Shown in pieces: positions 55,701-59,523 of a stretch of 59,523 bases of DNA. The notes beneath the pieces were generated by a model, which saw only the letters and a program-made list of their open reading frames with translations, made no database searches and was not told the origin of the DNA. The translations under genes were made by a program, and so were the position numbers. Where the stretch lies: assembly GCF_000003815.2 (NCBI RefSeq), contig NC_049987.1:17095898-17155420 (forward strand), read 5' to 3'. This DNA comes from Branchiostoma floridae. Its lineage: Eukaryota > Chordata > Leptocardii > Amphioxiformes > Branchiostomatidae. The stretch's first letter is position 1; each line of letters begins with the position of its first letter.

Positions 55701-56199
55701 GAATGAACCTCACGGACGAGTGTCGTCTGCAACCTACAGAGGCAACGCCGGCTTCAGAAAAGGCATCTCTGACCTGAAAACGGAGTTCGAACAGATCAGA
55801 CAAGACGCCTTGATGTACGAATACAATTTGGAGAAAGAGAGGGCGACGCACATCAAGAAACAGTTGACAGACTTAGAGGTACGGAAGCGAGAAATCAAGG
55901 ACAAGCTTCAAGAGGAAAAAACAGTGGCTAAATTTCTGACGATCGGTTCAAACATGGACACGGCCCGAGACAAGGTGGTTCGGTTGCAGACGAACTTGGC
56001 CAGGCTAAACGCCAAGTGTGTGGAGATGGAAAAACGGCTGCAAGAATCGTCCGATAGGTCAGTGACCCTTGCCGGTGGTATCAAACTGTGGAGCGAGAAC
56101 AAGACGTCCAGAAGACTTGAACCGATAGACGGTCTCAAGTCTTGTAAGAACGGCACGAGGAAAGGAGCACGGGAAGAAGGGAAGGCGCTAAGACTTTAA
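49735..56199 (+). CDS. Gene D: unrecognised coiled-coil protein, paralogue of gene C (594 aa)
   Basis: Exons: 49735-49749 (MQTYK), 54028-54259, 54662-56199; phases 0 and 1 close. The tiny first exon is supported because gene C begins with a five-codon phase-0 exon too, and the two proteins then align without gaps for 60 residues with W20, C25-G26, F28-E29, W55 and H59-G60 kept. Without it, translation could start at M12 (54046, good Kozak context). Later blocks matching gene C are LLEDFQKGIFKPLKEAF ... ALVSWKDLL and LMPALQENAQQVLKLATKW. The middle is Ser/Thr/Lys-rich and probably disordered. The end (about residues 440-560) is a charged coiled coil. No domain is recognised. Exon 3 covers what four or more exons encode in gene C, so introns were lost here or gained there. 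Confidence 0.82.
52901..52913. promoter_or_regulatory. X-box-like site in gene D intron 1
   Basis: GTTGCC-T-GGCGAC: two RFX half-sites with a one-base spacer, about 1.1 kb upstream of gene D exon 2. It could serve an internal promoter for transcripts starting at M12. This is weak on its own; the paralogous gene C having two such sites makes it worth listing. Confidence 0.35.
53186..53420 (-). mobile_element. tRNA-derived SINE with recognisable A and B boxes
   Basis: On the minus strand the head starts GTGTGGCGTAACTGGTAGAG and has a B-box-like GAGTTCGATAC. The body follows: GGGCAAGGCACTTTGCACGA, GGGTACCTGACTTCGG, and a tail shared with the SINE at 44398-44642. It is too diverged and lacks tRNA stems, so it is not a tRNA gene. 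Confidence 0.8.
54413..54547. mobile_element. MITE-like inverted repeat in gene D intron 2
   Basis: The left arm CTAATCTCCAAGCAAACCCT, then ACGGTGGCATAA, is matched in inverse by the right arm ending CTGCTTGGAGATTAG, over about 50 bp. It is non-coding, and from the same family as the split element at 28663-29062. Confidence 0.8.
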
Positions 56200-58368
56200 G
56201 GTTGCCCTACGGTTCGATTGGCATTGATGGAGAAATGAAATTATTAAAGAAAATGGGTCACTGGAATTTTTCACAGAAACGTTCAGTCCTTTTCAGCTAT
56301 CTGACGCAGTTGCTCTGGGCACGAGGCATTATATACATCTTGAATAACTTGTCAGATCCCATGACAAACATTTCCAAAGATTTAGTTAGAGACTATGACA
56401 TGCACATTCGTTAGGTGTCTTAGACGTAACACATTATTGTATTATTTGTATTTGTATAATGCAATTTGAACAGTTTGACAAGTCTTATTGCCCAGATGAT
56501 TTGTTAGTATATCATCGCACGGAATGGTAGCAGGTAGAGTTCTGTCGGCTCCGCCTCTAAGGCTTTGCCAAAAACATCTGTTTCCATATGTCTATCCAGG
56601 AATTCGTTCGAGACAGGCAATGTCAGAAACACGTGTTCCGTTTTTATATGAAAATTAAATGTTTTCTGGAATAGAAGAAGGTGTACTTTTCTATCAAATT
56701 TATTTCAATTTTATGTCGTCGCAAAAAGTGGTCAAACTAAGTGGTCAGAAAGGTTGAACAAATGACTTAGCAGAGTATGGTGCACCGAAGAATAGATTAT
56801 TTATCTTTGTTCTTTCACATCTTCTTCTTTGACATTGGAATTGACGTCGGCGTTCGTAACATCAGTGATGTTAATTCATGTAATCAAATCAATATGGCCT
56901 AAGTCTCAGATGCATGTGTCATGCGGTGCTTTCTTGCAATATCGACTCGCGGCGGCCCGGGATGGTACTACAGGTTAGGTGTAATGCCGGGTAGTTGTCT
57001 GTAATGACTCATTGCGCAACATCTCATCATCTGGTACCGATGTTGCCTTCGTGGAAAACACTTGGTACGTCACTTCCGTTTCCGGCACGTTCACGCCTGA
57101 GCAACTCGACAAGTCATTAATCGTCCGTTTTGTCTGTCGACTAAACGTCCGGGCTACTGGCGCCCATTTCAGGTGGGTAAAAACATATTCTTTCTGTCAG
57201 AAATTATCGAAAATTTCGTCCCTCATACTACGAATGGTGTATCTTAGTCTTCTAGGTTTTAGAAAATACAGTTTGTTTATAAGAACAACATTTGAGAAGC
57301 GATTTGTTGAACCAAAGCGTTCAAGGTGTGTTTGTGGGAATGTTCGGATCGCAGTGCTTTTACATACCGATGTCAATTAGCGATAGCGCGATAGCTTAAG
57401 ACATATATACTCCGGGTTTAATATTTCTGTCCTTTCTTTTTACGTAAACGTCACTGTCACGTAATTAATCACGTAGTAGATAATCGTTTAAACCTACGTG
57501 TAACTCTCAAGCCCAAAACGTCCCAAATGGCAGTCTTTCTGTCGCGACAAAATCCTTTGGGAAAATTGCTTAATGGAGTGTAATCGGCTCTGCTCAGCCA
57601 GTTTAACAACAGTGAGTGAGATAGAATCGGTGACCTTACCGGCTCCGCCCAGAGCTATTTACCATTTTTCATAGATTCTAACAAAATCATAGACTGCTAG
57701 AAAGATCTGTGGATCATATACTATTATAGTTTCAAAGTCTAGTCGCTTGGACGGTAATGTTAGTGACTATACCGACGAATCTAACGCGTGGCATTGAGAA
57801 ATTGATACAAAGGCAAAACGTTGAGATGTTTTACGGGTGAGCGAATTTGTGTTGGCAGGTTTTACTTCTGCTTGGTGAATTATTCAGAGCAAACAAAGCT
57901 TGTCGTCGACAGGTTAAAGGTGACATGTGATTCTTGGGCACACCTTGTGACGCGTTATGATGGGAAATGTCCCGGGGCACGGTGATCAGTGACGTGTTAT
58001 TTATCCGTTTGTTTCACAAAAACAACAACAACAATAGATTGGAAAGGACATGGGGGGCGTAGATAATGTATGTTCTTAGGAGATGGATATAAAAGCTATA
58101 ATTTTGACGGCAAGTTCTAACGGGTTGAATACAATATGTGACATAAATATATATCTTCTATCTTTTATTATTGTTTATTTTGCACAAAATAAGAAACACA
58201 ATAAACGAATAATGATAAAATGATAAGAAATTGGGAAAGAGAGGTCATAGGTTTGTTAACTTATAGTTTGACCATCCAACAAATTAATATTACAACGTAA
58301 ATGAAACAAAGCAAATTAGGCAAAAGGAGTTACATAAGGAATATATCAACTCGAATAGTGAAATCAAA
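56200..58368. other. Region downstream of gene D; possible first exon of another gene
   Basis: No coding gene is supported. The part around 56940-57172 is richer in CpG than its surroundings, contains TACGTCACTTCCG (a CRE half-site followed by an ETS-type core) at 57066-57078, and ends in a good donor CATTTCAG/GTGGGT at 57172. It could be the promoter and first exon of a plus-strand gene lying beyond the window. A 122-codon frame at 57012-57380 runs through that donor and has no known similarity. Confidence 0.35.
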
Positions 58369-58370
58369 TA

Positions 58371-58536
58371 CAGTGGAAGCCAGTAAATTGCACATCGGAT
58401 GAACGCACACTTCTGTTAACTGCACACTTCTGTTAATCGAGGCGGTCCAGCTAGATAACTTCGCATTATTGCACCAGGCGGATAATTGCACCAAATTCAC
58501 TGACAAATAGGCCGTGCAATTAAGCGGCTTTTACTG
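58371..58536. mobile_element. pogo/Tigger-type MITE, 166 bp
   Basis: Starts CAGTGGAAGCC and ends GGCTTTTACTG. The termini are inverse complements for about 24 bp (CAGTRRAAGCC...TTAATTGCAC). A TA dinucleotide flanks each side. The CAGT...ACTG termini and TA target site are typical of Tc1/mariner-pogo elements. It has no transposase and the interior carries several GCAC repeats. Confidence 0.8.
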
Positions 58537-59126
58537 TATACGTAGACTACACAAGCGTATATCTGTACTTTGTGTGTGGATATCTTTCAACAATGTAGCA
58601 GACTCTATAAAGCTATTCAAATGTTGTCAAAGGATATAATAGATTTGAATAACTCTACAAAATTATAGCTGGAATTTATTTTATAACGCAGAGAAAGAAT
58701 TTGTTCTTTTTTAAAAGTACGGTTGAATTTTCCGGGTGACGTGGACTTTTCCCTGATACGGATAGGCAGCCACAACGTTAACATAATAAAGATTGCATAT
58801 TCATACAATATTCATCAATAAGTCCATTGTCACCGTCGAATTAAATGTCAGAAATGAATAACTACATAATCATGACACAAATGATTTATGTGTCACATGA
58901 ATCATACAAATAATTGCATGATTTCATTGTATACATTTGGAATTGATAAACGTTAAACGGTTACACAACACATATTGAGTAATTACGTTTTCTCGTGCAT
59001 TTTTCCAATTCCAGCCCGAGATCTTTACTAGTTTAGTCTTATTTGGCATTGGAACGACGGTTGGACATAAGACAAGCTAAACACGAATGGATCTAAGAAT
59101 TAAGTACAGATGGTAGGGGGCAGTTA

Positions 59127-59370
59127 AGGTGGACTCTCACTGCACTTGCGGCACCGGTGCGGCACTGCGGGGTTCGTAGATGACTCAACGAATTTCAGAG
59201 ATAAAGGACGAATTTTCTTCCGTTTTGTGTGTTTTGTTGTCTTCTTAGTCATATTTTAAGTATTACGCAATATCTAAATTATTAAAAATCGCTAAAATCG
59301 CAAATCAGTGCCACAGTGAACGAACCCCGCAGTGCCGCACCGGTGCCCCAAGTGCAGTGAGATACCACCT
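59127..59370. mobile_element. MITE with ~50-bp terminal inverted repeats, 244 bp
   Basis: The left terminus AGGTGGACTCTCACTGCACT, then TGCGGCACCGGTGCGGCACT and GCGGGGTTCG, is matched by the right terminus with about three mismatches in 50. TTA flanks both sides, which suits a PIF/Harbinger-type target duplication. It is non-coding, and its high arm identity suggests recent activity. Confidence 0.85.
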
Positions 59371-59523
59371 TTAGTGGACCTTAGAGTTAACAAGTTGAAT
59401 ATGAAATAAATGTGTCACAGCTGTTGTGTTTAACCTTATTGCGTCACATTTCGTCGTGTCGGTTTTGATTGATTCATTGGATCTACCAATTAGAGCGGAT
59501 TATGCTAATTATTATACCTGTAG

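Noticed and set aside
57012-57380. 122-codon plus-strand frame
   Set aside because: It runs through a strong splice donor and has no recognised similarity; a noncoding first exon fits better.

Overview
The window looks like nuclear DNA of an invertebrate chordate, most probably an amphioxus (Branchiostoma). It has split genes with GT-AG introns, an intron-bearing tRNA-Leu gene, tRNA-derived SINEs, many short inverted-repeat transposons, and orthologues of vertebrate HSDL1 and UBE3D that align with the human proteins along almost their whole length. Nothing points to bacteria or organelles. The species is my inference from this repeat and gene content. There is one 100-base assembly gap (20522-20621).

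Layout. (1) 1776-5964, minus strand: a six-exon HSDL1-like short-chain dehydrogenase (336 aa) that keeps the catalytic Tyr which human HSDL1 has lost. (2) 6259-33811, plus strand: an eight-exon UBE3D (392 aa), head to head with HSDL1 across a 294-bp shared promoter region. Its fifth intron is about 23 kb and holds, on the opposite strand, two tandem paralogues of a large nucleotidyltransferase-plus-TPR protein. Copy A (10950-16362) is intact at about 1250 aa. Copy B (21824-27388) has a large intact TPR exon, but the 5' half of its first exon is broken by indels. The two copies lie in a roughly 10-kb tandem segmental duplication whose junction near 19.95-20.0 kb carries an exact 24-bp tandem repeat. 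The acceptor of UBE3D exon 6 is preceded by a 68-70 bp minisatellite in which every unit is a copy of that acceptor plus the first ~33 nt of the exon.

(3) 35164-42693 (minus strand) and 49735-56199 (plus strand): two divergently transcribed genes, C (518 aa) and D (594 aa). I do not recognise the family, but they are paralogues of each other: both start with a five-codon phase-0 exon, align without gaps for the first 60 residues, share two further conserved blocks, and end in a coiled coil. Two perfect RFX X-box matches lie at the 5' end of gene C, which suggests a ciliary or sperm role. (4) Between C and D is a tRNA-Leu(CAA) gene with a 34-nt intron. (5) 56.2-59.5 kb has no recognisable coding gene; it holds two MITEs and a possible first exon of a gene lying to the right.

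The exon coordinates come from reading splice sites and phase by eye. For HSDL1, UBE3D, TPR copy A and genes C and D all exon phases close, which is the main support for those models.
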